Origin: Lasioglossum baleicum
Lineage: Eukaryota > Arthropoda > Insecta > Hymenoptera > Halictidae
NCBI RefSeq assembly: GCF_051020765.1
Contig: NC_134935.1
Span: 9,115,579 to 9,179,578, forward strand
Length of the DNA stretch: 64,000 nt
Reading direction: 5' to 3'
Positions 46,681 to 57,525 of this stretch are shown here, one piece after another. Each line of letters begins with the position of its first letter. Position 1 is the stretch's first letter. The notes under the pieces are model-generated. The model did not search any database and was not told where the DNA came from. It saw only the letters and a program-made list of their open reading frames with translations. A program made the translations under genes and the position numbers.

Positions 46681-46898
46681 TTGGGTTGGCGACAAAGTAA
46701 TTTCGGTATTTTAAGGCGAATAGAGCCCAATTTTATTATTCAAGCAATAAACTTTAACGAATAAGATATTTTCCATTTTGTTCAATGGTCAAACAAGAAT
46801 AAATAAGAAAATTTGATCGATTAAGTTCATTCCTTGATTAAAAAAATTGAGTTTTACATCACCTCAGCGTACCGAAATTAAATTTCTTGCCAACCCAA
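46681..46898. mobile_element. mariner-type MITE, copy 2
   Basis: TTGGGTTGGCGACAAAGTAA at the left and TTTCTTGCCAACCCAA at the right, followed by TA (46899-46900). 218 bp, with no transposase. Confidence 0.85.
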
Positions 46899-47038
46899 TA
46901 CTTCCTGCAGCGAAAACGTAGCTGGAAACTGTACCTTTCCAACGGTATCAAATTTTTTGCTTAAACTCGTCCTATGAAATTTAAAAACTAAAAACAAAAC
47001 TTTTGCCAACTATTACGACTATCAGTTTCTAATAAATA

Positions 47039-47509
47039 CAGTAAGGAGCATAACTGATTCCACTCACTTTAAATCAGAATAGCTTTTATATGAATGGACC
47101 AAACGACTTCAATTTTTCTGTAAGGCTAGAAGAATTGGTTTAGTAAATGACGTCTAATAAATAAGTTTTGAAAAAATGCATTTGGTCGGAATTGTGGACA
47201 ACAATAGTAAAAATTGATTTTTACGACTTTTTTAGCTGGGCCAATAACGAAAATTTAAAAGATGTATTTGGTCACAACTTGTATAAATTATATACGGTCC
47301 GAAAATTTCATTGAAATTGGTTAATTGGTTTACGAGTTATAAACGATCAAAAGTGGTAGAAATTGCAATTTTTCAAGATTATCGGTCTTTGTACCACTTT
47401 TGATCGTTTATAATTCTTCTCGCCTTACAGAGAAATTGAAGTCGTTTGGTCCATTCACAAAAAAGTTGTTCTGATTTAAAGTGTGTGGAATCAGTTATGC
47501 TCCTTACTG
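47039..47509. mobile_element. Foldback element (CAGTAAGGAGCATAACTGA ends), 471 bp
   Basis: The ends CAGTAAGGAGCATAACTGAT and ATCAGTTATGCTCCTTACTG are exact mirrors, with TA on both sides. The arms match 17316-17833 (ATGAATGGACCAAACGACTT). It keeps a TTAGCTGGGCCAATAACGAA stretch missing from the other copy. Confidence 0.88.
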
Positions 47510-48339
47510 TACGTATAACTATTTTTAGCTATCCATTACTTGTTCGATCAAAGTACTTAGAGCATTTTTGATTGGTAACAGCGGCGTTCTTGTAGGAATT
47601 TCGAGTGTAAGCGGGAACGCGGCCCGAAGCTGGGAAAGCGTGGCTCCCTTCCGACCTGTGACACGTGAAATCTTAAAGACGGTGGCCAGTCTTTGAGAGA
47701 TTTTTGAAAAGGCGAAGCCCCCGGGGGCATTGAGCACTGGTACGTCCCGCGGAATTAAAAGCGGGGCGAAAAACCGTTGCGCAACGCAATGGCGCGGGCG
47801 GTGTATGAGCGTCGGAAGAGAACGCTTGTCCCCGGAGCGGCTTTCAGCGAGCGCGTTTCACGCGTGTGGTTTCGGAATGCGCAATGCTCCGCTCCCCTCT
47901 GTACACTCGCAATCTGCAAGCCCGACTGTTTATCAATGTTCTCCGCTTTACACAATGCCACGCAAACTTGTGTACAGTATTACATATTTCCTTGGTGTGC
48001 AGTGGCCCGTGGATAATGCGGACACCCAAGCAGCTAGCACAGGAGTGTACGGAATGAACCCTGCTACCTGATCTGCCAACATTTCTTCGCGGCGCGGCGC
48101 GGCGTATCGTTCGAAGGTGTTCGGCAAATGTTATTCGGAATAACGAATCAACTCAATTATTTGGTAAATAAATCAATTCAATCGTATCGCACCGCGAGGT
48201 CTTTACACGAGCGAACCTTTATTTTGCGACACAGCTGAACATGTAAAGTGTAAGCTTCAAACTTGTAGTCACAGAACAATTTTCCAAAATTTTTAGAGAC
48301 ATTTCAGTATACAGAATTGCTGTTTCATGCCAATACAGT
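47510..48339. other. Intronic CpG-rich stretch
   Basis: 47580-48120 is dense in CG with six overlapping open frames, none recognised. GCGGCGCGGCGCGGCG lies near 48092. Confidence 0.5.
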
Positions 48340-48698
48340 CAGAGTTGGGCATTAATCGATTAAAATTTTAATCAAGATTGATTAATGTGTACGATTAAAT
48401 AAGGTAATCATTGAGAAATCGACGATTGATCCAATCGTTTGATGAAGTTAATGAGCAATCGTTGATTAAAAAAAGACTTCATGGAAAAAAAACATAAAAG
48501 CACGTAAACAAAGTTGGTATTATAGACCAAATGACAATACACCTAAACTCGGTTTACATTTCTTTCAGTATTCATATAGTTTCGATACCGTATTTCATTT
48601 CGAAGTTTCAGCAGTTAAACATTAATCAATTATCCGATTGACGTAGATGAAGTAGAAATTTATTTGTCAATCGCTGATTAAATTTTTGTCCAACTCTG
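48340..48698. mobile_element. hAT-type MITE (CAGAGTTGGGCATTAATC family)
   Basis: CAGAGTTGGGCATTAATCGA at the left and TTTTTGTCCAACTCTG at the right. The 8-bp sequence AATACAGT flanks it exactly at 48332-48339 and 48699-48706. CAGNG ends with 8-bp duplications are the hAT hallmark. 359 bp, no coding. Confidence 0.9.
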
Positions 48699-48840
48699 AA
48701 TACAGTGAAATATTTTTGAAAGGAATAATGCTATGAGAACAATATGTTTCAACAAAATTTGCTTGGTATGGAGGAGGACGTTATGTGGTCTAAATATTTG
48801 TTGATACCTCGTATAATGAAAGAGTTAATTTTGACTTAAA

Positions 48841-49516
48841 CAGTGGGAGTCATTAATATTCGGACGCTCTAGAAAAAGTGATAACTTTTTTAATATTGGA
48901 CTATACGATTCAAACCTTTTTGCGAAGCTAGAGCAATTAGTTTACTACAGGATGTGAAAAGAAATTTTTCCGAAAATTGCAATTGGTCGGAATTGCAGCG
49001 AAAATACTAGATGTTGCATTCTACAACATTTTTATGTGGGCCTATATTGAAAATTTAAAAAATACGTTTTGTAGATCTGTGTCAATTAAACATATCTGGA
49101 AAATTTCGTCAAAATCGGTCGACGTCGCAATGAGCTACATACCTATAAAGATGATAAAAATTGCAGGTTTTCACAATTTTCGTGAAAATCTAAGAATTCT
49201 TACATCTTTTAATCTCTGTCGTTTTTTTCTGCATCAACCGATTTGGATAAAAATTTCACAATTGATATAATTGACACAGATCTACGAACCGTATTTTTAA
49301 AAATTTTCAATATAGGCCCACATAAAAAATTTGTAAAATGCAACTTTTAGTATATTTGCCGCAATTCCGACCAATTGCAATTTTTGGAAAAATTTCTTTT
49401 CACATCCTGTAGTAAACTAATTGCTCTAGTTTCTCAAAAAAGTTTGAATTGTATAGTCCAATATCAAAAAAGTTATCGCTTTTTTTAGAGCGCGCGAATA
49501 TTAATGACTCCCACTG
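48841..49516. mobile_element. Foldback element (CAGTGGGAGTCATTAATATT ends), 676 bp
   Basis: The left end CAGTGGGAGTCATTAATATT mirrors AATATTAATGACTCCCACTG at the right, and TA follows (49517-49518). The arms match 30292-30986. The open frame at 48977-49270 lies inside and is not a gene. Confidence 0.87.
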
Positions 49517-49967
49517 TAGCTGATACAGCGTTGTTCTTTCATCAGGTACATGAAGAACCGAACAGTGGATTACGAAAATAGAGACTTCAGGCTCTAAAAT
49601 GAGTCCAGAGGTATTGTTGTGTGATCCTTTTCTACGAAATTATAACAATTTCAATAAAGACAGTCTAATCAATAGGTTTGACTCGATATTCCAATGAAAG
49701 GGATTAGGACGAGTCCACGTTTACCATGATGCGGTTCTGTTTTACAGAGTTATTCAGCTGGTTCGAGTAGTTTTTGAGGCGAGGGAGTGTATTGTGCGCG
49801 GTAGGAAAACAAATTCGATTGAACCATCAACAACGGAATAATTCAAGGTGATCCCGTTAGGAGATCCAGCGTGTACGTGGGGGGCTCACTTGTACGCGAG
49901 CTATCTCCCTTGTGTACCTCATCTAGAGCGCATATATTTGCCCGTACGCAGGTATATATGTACTCAC

Positions 49968-50116
49968 TATTCCGGTGCCAGTGAATCTGCACGGTAGCAT
50001 AGCGTTGCCTCCGGTCTGAGCCAGGACATTCTTGGCAGGTGCAGCCACCGAAGAAAGGACATTATTCTGGCTCCGAGTCTCCTCCGCGGCCAGCTTCTCG
50101 TTTCGAGTAGCGCCAT
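49968..50116 (-). CDS. dpr: Dpr-family gene, exon encoding the start of Ig domain 1
   Basis: Read on the minus strand this 149-bp exon encodes about 49 residues: a polar linker (GATRNEKLAAEE...) followed by the first strands of an Ig domain, VLAQTGGNAMLPCRF, whose Cys is the B-strand cysteine. Dpr proteins are two-Ig neuronal surface receptors that bind DIP partners and help neurons choose synaptic targets; members are GPI-anchored or membrane-bound. The acceptor is TTTCAATATTTCCAG ending at 50117 and the donor is GTGAGT at 49967-49962. The exon enters in phase 1 (two bases complete a codon begun upstream) and leaves in phase 0 after GTGI. The next exon begins VTW, which continues the Ig C strand exactly. 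The reading frame stays open upstream of the acceptor to about 50309, so a longer exon cannot be ruled out, but the residues there do not look like a Dpr. Confidence 0.85.
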
Positions 50117-50867
50117 CTGGAAATATTGAAAAGCACCGTGTGTAGTACATGTCCCGGTCTGTATACGTCAATGGATCTGGGTTACACGGGAAATAGACGG
50201 AGGAAATTAGTGGGACGGTATCGCAACCCGTGTAAAAAGAGCCCGCCCGCCCGCCGAGTGGAAGCTGTCGTTCTCCGACGACTGCGTACGCCATTCTACG
50301 ACCGGCCATTATGCTTCCTCGTTGGCTGACACTAATGCAGACCGGCCGTTTTGTTCCTGTCTACCGTACAACAAGAATGCCAAGACCGCGGACATTTCTA
50401 CAACCTAATTTCCGATAGACTTTTTAAGCATCGAGCGCTATCGAGTCGCCGTGAAATATCGCCGAGAGAAACTCCGAGGAACGGTGGCTTATGGGAGGAT
50501 GATCTCTCCTAGAGGCGCTATAAAAGTGATATAGTGGCACGCCAGTCGGAAAGAATGATATCCTGCACGATTATCTCGGTTTTATACTTTCAAAACTTTC
50601 GTATATACGATTCTTCGGTTCCGTGTCGTGTGAATGTATATTCTTCAAGTATCTTTTAAACTCGTTCGTCTTATGTCGTACGTTCCTTTTTTCTATCGTA
50701 TTGAAACGCAAATCTGTAGGCAATTTCAGTGAAAACATTTGGTATGTACGTCACCTTTCTTTAATGCTTTTAACATGATACATATAGCTACGGAGATTTT
50801 TAAATGTTAGACGAGATGGATAAATGAATTTTTGAGGATGGAGTTATCAATTCATTCGAGCTCTGAA

Positions 50868-51180
50868 ACGTTAAAAAATTCCTACGGGAGTATGTTCTAA
50901 AATCAACTTGGAAAATCCTCTTAAAATCGTGTGATTTTTGTCTGTGCTGACAGCCAGGTTTTATCGAAATTTCGGCATGATATCGTATTTCTTTTTAAAC
51001 GTGAATATCCCTATCATGAAATGCAATATTCCATCTTGAATTTAAACCGTAAAAGGTTCGAAAATTTCTATACGAATACATTTTAAAATGGAGTCGACGA
51101 ATCCTCTTAAAACCGAGTGATTTTTGTCCAATCTGATAGTTGGGTTTTATCGAATTTTCGACATGCTGTTAGATTTTCTT
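50868..51180. repeat. Diverged direct repeat
   Basis: 50868-51000 and 51049-51180 share AATCCTCTTAAAA, CGTGTGATTTTTGTC/CGAGTGATTTTTGTC, GGTTTTATCGAA and TTTCGACATG-like strings in the same order. Confidence 0.6.
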
Positions 51181-51959
51181 TTAATAAGTAACAATAGAGA
51201 TTTCGAGGCTTGAAAGATTTATGATTTTTCTGTTGCGCATGTACGTTAAATCTGAATCTATTTTAAATGGGTATCGGATTAATTTCTATCTAGGTCATCC
51301 CATAAGTCCACCCCATCAGTAACCATCGTTTTATAACCTTCCCCCATCTTTCAACTAACGTTTATATGCCGAGTTGAATTGTCAATAGTGAATCTACGTC
51401 ATCATATTAATCATCACATCAATCATGGGAAACATAGTTTCTAAAAATTATTTTTATAAAATATAAAGCTATTCTGCAATGATAGAAACCCTGTATTTTT
51501 GCAACGCAAAATAGTCTCGCCCGAGATCAAAGTTGCTCGAGTAAAAAACAGAACAAAAATTGTCTATTTAGAAAATAAAACGTCCTGCTGTTTCTCTGCT
51601 CGTGGCTGAACAGCTTGACGGTTATTGGCGAGGACATTTAATGAGACGAAGTTCAATGTAACGACAGCTTTTGGCGTCGCGCTGGAAAAGTTGCACGTTA
51701 TCGGACCAGGAAACTCTCTGACCTGGATTTACGGTGCCAAACAAAAGCACGGTCCGGATGTTCGTATAAAATTCTTTGTAAATCTGTGATGAATGTGATT
51801 GAATACTTTTGTCAAATATTTCTTTTATCCTTAAAGTATACCACGAATCATGAATTTTCGAGATGATTATTAGAATCTGGAGATGTTCAGGTAAATCTTA
51901 AGAAAGCGGTAACAAATATAATCTTACTTTCAGTAGAAGTAGCCTCTATAGATCTCAAT

Positions 51960-51995
51960 GAGATTTTATATTAAAGTAAAAATTTATTAAAGATC
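51960..51995. mobile_element. Right-end fragment of a TAGACTGCGG-family hAT MITE
   Basis: TTTATTAAAGATCCGCAGTT only. Confidence 0.35.
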
Positions 51996-52043
51996 CGCAG
52001 TTAAATGAACATAATAAAAAAAATGAAAAATTTGTTAGAAAAT

Positions 52044-52265
52044 TTGTTGTAACAAAGTAATTTCGGTATGTTAAGGTGAAAAAGAGCCCAATTTTTTTAT
52101 CCAAGCAATGAACTTTAATGAATAAGATATTTTCCCTTTTGTTCGATGATCTTTTGAAAAAAGAATAAATTAGAAAATATTTTATTAATAAAGTTCATCG
52201 TTTGAATAAAGAAATTCGGTTTTCTTTCACCTCAAAATATGGAAATTACTTTCTTGCCAACCCAA
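52044..52265. mobile_element. mariner-type MITE, copy 3
   Basis: The right end TTACTTTCTTGCCAACCCAA is followed by TA. The left end is mutated (TTGTTGTAACAAAGTAATTT). The interior AATGAACTTTAATGAATAAG matches the copies at 16426 and 46681. Confidence 0.8.
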
Positions 52266-53924
52266 TAGCTAACCATTTTCAATGTTGGCAGACCCGTTAG
52301 ATCACGGGAACAATTTAATCGTTTCAATTCGATCGAGATTTTCGACAATCGAGCTTCTTGGCTGCTCAAAAGGCAAATTCCACAGTGACGGAAACAAATA
52401 TCTCGCGCAGCTCTTTCGCACAGTAATAAACAAAATCCCGGAGCAGTTAGAACGAGCGTTGCATTCGTCCGTTCTCGGCGTGACGAAGCTGGGGTGGTTA
52501 CGATTTTATCTTGTTTTGTCCGGGTTTTTACAGCATCCAGTTGAGACCCGGTGTCTCGATTCGCAGAGGAGCGTCGCGTCGTTCCTCCGGTTTGAAGGCA
52601 ACGATGGTCATTCCGACGTGTATCCCATGCCGAGTTTTCGTTGGTCGGTCGCACGAGAAGCGCCGCCGGCGTTTCCCGTGTACCTGAAAGTCTCCGGCAT
52701 AGAGTAACGTACGTGTAACGACTTGGAGCTCGGCCGAAAACTCAAGAAATTGCATTACCCGAGAATATCGTCGGACGATCACCGGGGACCGCAGAAGTCG
52801 TTGCTCCCGATGCTGATTGAACCAAGCCGGGGAGAGATCGGTGCCAAGTCGGGGGGTCGACGCGACGACGACGTTCAGCTTCGTCTTCGCTTTATTAAAT
52901 GCATTTATCGTCGACGAATTCCGCCGGCGCGGCTCTACAGATCGGTTCTTCCTGCCTTTCGATGGGAACGGGTCCGACTTACCCGAGATGCAAGCCGGAA
53001 ACGTCTTCCCCTTTACTTACTATTGTTTGCTGGCTAGCACTCGAAAAGTTCTCGTTCTTCGAATCGGTGGCGCCGGATCAGAAGCGATCGTTCCTGAACC
53101 GGTCAGACCCGAAATGTAAACCCGGTGCCACGATCGCGCAACTAGGTCGCCGGTAATTACCGAAGTTATTCACTCAGCTATGCAGACGGAAGCAAGCCAG
53201 TTGCGGCTGCTACAGAATTTAAGATTCACACTACGTACACCACTCAACTGCTGCTGGTTATCTCGGTTGCTACCCGTCCCCTCCCCTCCTCTCTCCCTCT
53301 CACTCCTTCTCTCCTCGCTGTACCAAGCCGACAGCCATCTGCCTACGGTCCCTGCTGCCATCCAGGGTTGACGAGCTTCTTAAATTGCATTACCTATTAG
53401 AGCGAGTGCCTTAAAATTGTACCCTCCTCTACTTGCTCCCGGCCGTGCCTGCCTGCTAATTTGCACCAGCAAAGAGAGGGCCCGGTAATTCGGGGTTAGC
53501 TCGGCTTATCTGGCCAGCTGCAATATTCGCAAAGGGGCTGCGAATCTCGCCTACCGCCCCTACCCTTCGCTCACTGTCTCCTTCTCCCTCCGTCGCTGTC
53601 TCTTCTTGATTAATGGCATGATTTTTTGACTCCGTCAAGACGGAATTATGCCGGCTACTTCACCTGTACCATCAATCCGAGGGCATGCTTCTGCACGGTA
53701 CTTTCGAGACGTCGCTTGGCATCGATTCGGCGTCGGCCAACCGTATTGCAAATTGGACGCACGTTACCAGCGATAAGAGATTTTTCTAAATACAGAGGTG
53801 CAGCGCAATATCTCTGCTGGAATCAAGACGCGGAAATGTCCGAGATCAAAATTCCACGGTTTCGTAAAACGCTTGAGACTTTGCTGTTGGACCTTCATTC
53901 GACCAATTAGTATACTGTTAATAA
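52266..53924. other. Long CpG-rich stretch upstream of the visible dpr exons
   Basis: 52300-53160 and 53450-53760 are dense in CG, with frames open on both strands (for example 52282-52707 plus and 52232-52654 minus over the same bases). A pyrimidine-rich run is at 53270-53320. It could be regulatory DNA or a noncoding first exon. Confidence 0.4.
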
Positions 53925-54132
53925 CAGAGTTGGGCAGAAACGTAATCAACGACTGACGCATAAATTTCTACTTCAATCGTTAAACGCAATTAACAATTAA
54001 ACTCCTTCTTTTCAAGCCATTCTTTTCAATTGTAATCGTCAATCGGATAATTGATTAATGATTAGCTGCTGAAATTTCGAAATGAAATACGGAATCAAGA
54101 TTAAAATTTTAATTTATTAATGCCCAACTCTG
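53925..54132. mobile_element. hAT-type MITE (CAGAGTTGGGCA family), short copy
   Basis: CAGAGTTGGGCAGAAACG at the left and TTATTAATGCCCAACTCTG at the right. The flanks GTTAATAA and GCTAATAA differ at one base. Confidence 0.85.
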
Positions 54133-54184
54133 GCTAATAATGCTGCAAATTGTTTTCTTTTTTCGAGATGCATGGCTAAATTAA

Positions 54185-54625
54185 CCCTTTGCACTATGTT
54201 GTCCCCTCTGAGGCACCACTAAAAACTGCTGCAGCATTATTCAAAATATTGTTTACGTTATTAAACATATCGGTATCTAATCAATAGACAACGGATCTTT
54301 ATGAAAAATAAAACATTTCTGTCTAAATTGCAACAAACTGGAGTGAAGTAGAAATTTATTTTCTTTCTTAATATGTTTAATAGGCTGAAAATAATATAAC
54401 AGTATTTTTGGAATCTTCTAATATTTTTACTGTCTTCAATTACACCCACTCAATTTTGCCATAAATGCATAAAATTCACTGTCTACTAACGAGTTATTAA
54501 ACATTTAGGTATTGTATGAGGTGTTATATCAATTTCATGTCCTATAAAATTTCAAAAATCATAGGGTATGGAAATATTCTAGATCCATATAATATTCCAG
54601 TGAAAATAGCTCCGAGTGCAAAGGG
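54185..54625. mobile_element. piggyBac-like MITE (CCCTTTGCACT family) carrying a hAT MITE
   Basis: It begins CCCTTTGCACTATG after TTAA (54181-54184) and ends GAGTGCAAAGGG before TTAA (54626-54629). This is the best-preserved pair of ends in the family. The interior is split by 54285-54485. Confidence 0.85.
54285..54485. mobile_element. hAT-type MITE nested in the TTAA-type MITE
   Basis: TAGACAACGGATCTTTATGA at the left and TGCATAAAATTCACTGTCTA at the right. Flanks CTAATCAA and CTAACGAG are a diverged 8-bp duplication. The host sequence resumes as in the uninterrupted copies (TTATTAAACATTTAGGTATT). Confidence 0.75.
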
Positions 54626-54844
54626 TTAATATGAACATGATCTCCTATTTAATCAACGGAGAATTATAGTCAATGGTAAGAGACAGATAGACTATTATTA
54701 TATGAACCACCTGATTATGTGAACCAACTTGGCTTCCCACAGTTTCATATAAATCTACATCATTCTTTAGAAGATGTAAGAACGCGAAAAAATTTTTTTT
54801 ATGCATTAGGAATTTGAATGTTACAAGCTTAATTCTTCGAACAT

Positions 54845-55165
54845 TTTCATTTTGCTTATCGTTATTGGAGAGCGACCTTAATATTGTTCTAGTTATTTTC
54901 ATTTTGCTCTTCGTTACTAGAAGACTACTTTTATATTTTCGAATAGTTTTCGTTATTGGAAAATAACTTTTTGTAGAATTCGTGTTGCTTTTCGTTATTG
55001 GAGAACAACTATTAATTCTTCTGACAATATTCGTTTCGTTTCGCATTATTGGGAGACCACCTTTACTTGTTTGTAATACTTTTCTTTTTGCTCTCGGTTA
55101 TTAAAAAGCAACGTTTAATTCCTCTAATAATTCCCTCTTTGCATTTCGTTATTCGGAAATAACGA
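54845..55165. repeat. Degenerate tandem repeat, about 60-bp unit
   Basis: TTTTCGTTATTGGA-like strings recur about every 57-60 bp with AACAACT/AATAACTTT and TTCT..TAAT between them, about six units. The minus-strand open frame across it shows the same period (SPITKSN, FPITKTI, LVTKSKM) and reflects the repeat. Confidence 0.7.
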
Positions 55166-56248
55166 ATAAAAGAAGGAATTTGCATAACTATCCGCAGTTT
55201 CATTATAACCCTTGGATCTACACTTTCGGTCGGCCAATGTCTGTAGAATGTAAATTGAAACGTAATGAAATATCGATTGAATCGCGGCTAAATTGCGTCC
55301 TTTAATTAATCCTCAGCTTTCCGGGTGTGTTGACTTTGTTGGTAAAACGTCGATTCAAACACGAGATAGGTTTGTTTTTGCGAGCGGTGCTATTGTCACG
55401 ATCGAGGTATCACAGGTCACGTAAACTGACCTCTGAATCATTCAGAGTCATGATCATTCGCAGAGGGCAATATCTCCGCGTGTGGTCGTATACAATAATA
55501 ATACGGTTCGTTTTAATGGCTTTACGGCTACTGAAACGAGCACATAAACCAAATAGATTTCACACCGGTCATTTTCCGAATTCATGCCAAATTGATCGTT
55601 ATAAAATCCTTTAACAGTTTTTTTCTAAAGATTTATGCCGCGTTCATTAAAATCGTGCTTAATCTGCTTAATCTGCACTTGGGCATCAATCGGTCTCGTT
55701 ATCAGCGTTACCAAATTTTCGAAATAAATTTAATTCCATTTCAAAATGCAAATTCTTTCGACCCGAAATGTTGTCAACGTTTAGCTGTGTCGAAATCGTA
55801 TAGCAATTGAATTCACTCATATCACTGGAAATATGTATTATAGTGATGGTCCAGATGTGCGGTTCTAAAGGGTTCAAAGTAAATTTGAAATTCAAAGCAA
55901 AACATACTATACTTTTGTGTATGTAACACAGTCGAATCTCCGCGAAATGAACTTTTTAGAGGTATGCAAAATATTCGCCACACGGCGAGAGAATTATATT
56001 TAATTAATATTTCACATTCATGGGAATTTATATTATACTTAAGGTATTTCAGTATTCATCGAAATTGCTCGCCCAGGAAATTACGAATACTGTGTCTCAT
56101 GTAAATGGCAAAGGTGTTGACTATTATTATGATCGCACAGGAATAAATTAATTTAGTTGATGATTTTCCAGAGGATCATAATTCCGGAATTACGCTGGAA
56201 TTTTGCTGTAACATGCGAAAACATTCTAGAAAAAATGAGCACTGGTCA

Positions 56249-56569
56249 CGTTCTCATTTCTCGATAATACAAAAATGGGGGTTTCTAATACTCAAAAACG
56301 CTAGATAAAAGATCGATCTAGGCCGCTATCGCCCTCAAAAGTCCTATTTTTTCGTTTACGAGGCGTAATTTGCATTATTCGGCAGCATGTAGCTATGAAA
56401 ATAGCTACATTCGTAGTTGTATGCTTCCGAATAATGCAAGTTACGCCTCGTAAACGAAAAAATAGGACTTTTGAGGTCGATAGCGCTCTACGTCGTTCTT
56501 TTTTCTAGCGTTTTTTAACTACTGCAAAACAGAAAAACCCAATTCTTCTATTATCAAGAAATGGGAACG
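56249..56569. mobile_element. Foldback palindrome of separate sequence, about 320 bp
   Basis: The inner arms are nearly perfect: AAAAGTCCTATTTTTTCGTT and TACGAGGCGTAA against their complements around a centre at 56400 (TAGCTATGAAAATAGCTA). The outer arms GTTCTCATTTCTCGATAATA and TATTATCAAGAAATGGGAAC also pair. No relative was seen in the window. Confidence 0.8.
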
Positions 56570-57132
56570 CGAATCACGGACCCTTGCAATCCTGGAAGAA
56601 GTAGTCTACTCCCTTAATGTTGTACCGTTATTTTTCAGAAAATTATCACAGGTCGAACGTAGACAATTTCTCAAGAATCGGGGATTTCGTGTTCGAACTG
56701 TTTTTGGATCCACTGTACATTTGTGCTGCTTGCCGGTTCTCTTAGGTAAATAATCAAACGGCCGTAGGATGACATTTCCGGCCGCGTGTAGCATGCCTTT
56801 CCGGGAACAGATATTACTACGTGTTATGTGGGATGACACAGAAGACAGAGGAGCTTATACCGACAGAGGCCTTACTACCACAAAGGCATTGCTGCCTCTG
56901 CTGTGGGATCACAAGCCGTCACGGTATAGTGCGGTTTACTTTGTAGATCAAGACTGTGTAACCAGCGCGAACGTTTCGCGACGTCATCGTCGACGTTACT
57001 ATTGAAGATTACCAACAGGTTTACGCATTCAACTTGTTAGAAGCGCCGCATATAGACGACGTCCATTTCTCTCCCAGAAAATATTGTTTTCTTGCGACAT
57101 GGTCATTTAACCTCGAAATATGTACGAGGATC

Positions 57133-57320
57133 CAGAGTTGGGCATTAATCAATTAAAATTTTAACCATGATTGATTGATTAATGTGTACGACTAAAAAAG
57201 GTAATCATTGAAAAATGGACGGTTGATTCAATCGATTGATGAAGTTAATCGTCAATCGTTGATTAAAAAAAGAAATCATCGAAAAATCGGAGACTGATTT
57301 AGTCAATTGTTGAAGTTAAT
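57133..57320. mobile_element. 3'-truncated hAT MITE (CAGAGTTGGGCATTAATC family)
   Basis: It begins CAGAGTTGGGCATTAATCAA and follows 48340 through GATTGATTAATGTGTACGA and GTTGATTAAAAAAAGA. It then holds a partial internal duplication (GAAGTTAATCG twice) and has no right end. Confidence 0.75.
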
Positions 57321-57429
57321 CGCCACACGGCTTCTATCTTTAATTTTAATTTACACCTATAAATTTCCTTTTAAATGATTTCAACATCGGACAATCAGTG
57401 CGATTGTCGCGTGCCCTTTTTTTATGTGT

Positions 57430-57525
57430 GGAAAAATAACATATTGAATGAATGAGTGGGTGCAATTTAAAACAGTAAAAAGATTACAATGATTTAAGAG
57501 TACTAATCAGGGACCCTAACTGTTA
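57430..57525. mobile_element. Internal fragment of the TAGACTGCGG hAT family
   Basis: ATGAGTGGGTGCAATTTAAA then ACAGTAAAAAGATTACAATG matches the interior of 54285-54485 in reverse. Confidence 0.4.

Larger units (their letters stand above)
17040..49967 (-). other. Giant intron splitting Ig domain 1 of the dpr gene
   Basis: About 32.9 kb between donor GTGAGT at 49967 and acceptor CTAG at 17040. Both flanking exons are phase 0 and rebuild one Ig fold when joined. The intron holds most of the transposons and palindromes in the window and many CpG-rich single-copy stretches. Long introns are common in Dpr genes. Confidence 0.85.
50117..52043. other. DNA upstream of the first visible dpr exon
   Basis: Probably a further intron, because the exon enters in phase 1. 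50117-50560 is CpG-rich and the rest is AT-rich with the direct repeat at 50868-51180. Confidence 0.5.

Noticed and set aside
46478..46714. Plus-strand frame with a Lys/Arg-rich stretch
   Set aside because: It runs into the mariner-type MITE and ends within its terminal repeat.
50117..50309. Open extension of the first Ig1 exon to an upstream ATG
   Set aside because: A good acceptor precedes the Dpr-like residues, and the extension has no signal peptide or Dpr-like sequence.
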